From: Dorea_A amylophila
GTDB lineage: Bacteria > Bacillota > Clostridia > Lachnospirales > Lachnospiraceae
Direction of reading: 5' to 3'
Assembly (NCBI RefSeq): GCF_025567265.1
Contig: NZ_JAOQJW010000012.1
Coordinates: 1 to 64,000, forward strand
Length of the DNA: 64,000 nucleotides
In this document: piece by piece, positions 63,826 through 64,000 of the stretch
Position numbering within the stretch: the first letter of the stretch is position 1
How the letters are laid out: each line of letters opens with the position of its first letter
Notes under the pieces: model-generated
Database searches by the model: none
What the model was told of the DNA's origin: nothing
Seen by the model: only the letters and a program-made list of their open reading frames with translations
Translations under genes and position numbers: made by a program

Positions 63826-64000
63826 ATGGGGGACAATGACGAATGGAAGAATATGTTCCAGGAACTGACAGGCTATGAAAAGAAAAATATAAGCCTCAGG
63901 ATCAATGGAATACCAGCCAGCCCCATGCAGATTGTACAGGCACATACGATGTGTGAAAATCAGGCATATATGAGAGATTATGTGCTCAATGACAAAGGTG
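63826..64000 (+). CDS. unknown gene, 5' part, cut by window edge
   Basis: ATG 63826 follows AAAGGAGGAAGG and opens MGDNDEWKNMFQELTGYEKK, continuing with LRINGIPASPMQIVQAHTMC and running off the window after 58 residues. No family is recognised with confidence; the style (soluble, charged) resembles small proteins of clostridial mobile elements. The strong ribosome site supports a real gene. Confidence 0.6.
   Translation, partial: MGDNDEWKNMFQELTGYEKKNISLRINGIPASPMQIVQAHTMCENQAYMRDYVLNDKG

Noticed and set aside
1..64000. CRISPR arrays, tRNA or rRNA genes
   Set aside because: No regularly spaced 24-40 base repeats, no cloverleaf with a GTTCRANNC-type T arm and no rRNA-like conserved sequence was seen.

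Overview
The window looks like a chromosomal stretch from a low-to-moderate GC, spore-forming gut Lachnospiraceae bacterium (Clostridia; Mediterraneibacter, Dorea or Blautia relatives are plausible). This is inferred from the gene set: SpoIID and a SpoIIQ-like protein, bile salt hydrolase, N-terminal-rubredoxin rubrerythrin with PerR, a T-box-controlled IleRS, two GH36 alpha-galactosidase loci, many GGDEF and hybrid-kinase genes, and strong AGGAGG ribosome binding sites. No rRNA, tRNA, CRISPR array or intact transposase was seen.

Left part (1-20 kb, visibly A+T-rich, accessory in character). A 3'-truncated ParA fragment and two unknown small genes are followed by bile salt hydrolase, a small alarmone synthetase and cardiolipin synthase. 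Next comes an operon of a second phospholipase-D-like enzyme, an OmpR-type two-component system, a FUSC-type membrane protein and PgsA. Together these form a membrane phospholipid/bile locus. From about 9.6 to 17.4 kb the DNA is a patchwork of broken genes (XRE regulator, an unknown gene, a lipoprotein behind a putative c-di-GMP riboswitch, arsC) mixed with intact ones (flavodoxin-like reductase, hybrid kinase, GGDEF protein, DUF5714). Two different repeat families bracket the two intact cassettes. A lipoprotein gene divergent from a second two-component system closes this part.

Middle (20-39 kb). An AraC regulator, a GPH symporter, a GH36 alpha-galactosidase and a YczE-like protein lie on the minus strand. 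They are followed by a pyridoxamine-oxidase-like protein, a soluble hybrid kinase with YitT and DUF4230 neighbours, and an orphan Hpt protein that could serve the Hpt-less hybrid kinases. A ten-gene minus-strand run then carries a degenerate GGDEF protein, an ECF sigma factor, a likely anti-sigma factor, a transglutaminase lipoprotein and a compact type IV pilus-like set (GspF/PilC, four small pilin-like proteins, PilT). A second GGDEF gene follows.

Right part (39-64 kb, mostly housekeeping, plus sugar use). It holds signal peptidase I, a D,D-carboxypeptidase, T-box-ileS (type 2), glycogen phosphorylase, spoIID-spoIIQ, a GIY-YIG protein and hemolysin III. A raffinose-type locus follows: AraC divergent from an ABC importer, GH36 alpha-galactosidase and an amylosucrase-like GH13 enzyme. 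The end carries an ECF S component, rubrerythrin with a Per-box palindrome, PerR, an NlpC/P60 hydrolase behind WalR-type boxes, a dense cluster of DnaA boxes, a DUF1858 protein and MecA. The most striking unexplained structures are the DnaA-box cluster (61.87-62.16 kb), the two paired repeat families (10.4-14.9 kb) and the lipid/bile module (1-9.4 kb).
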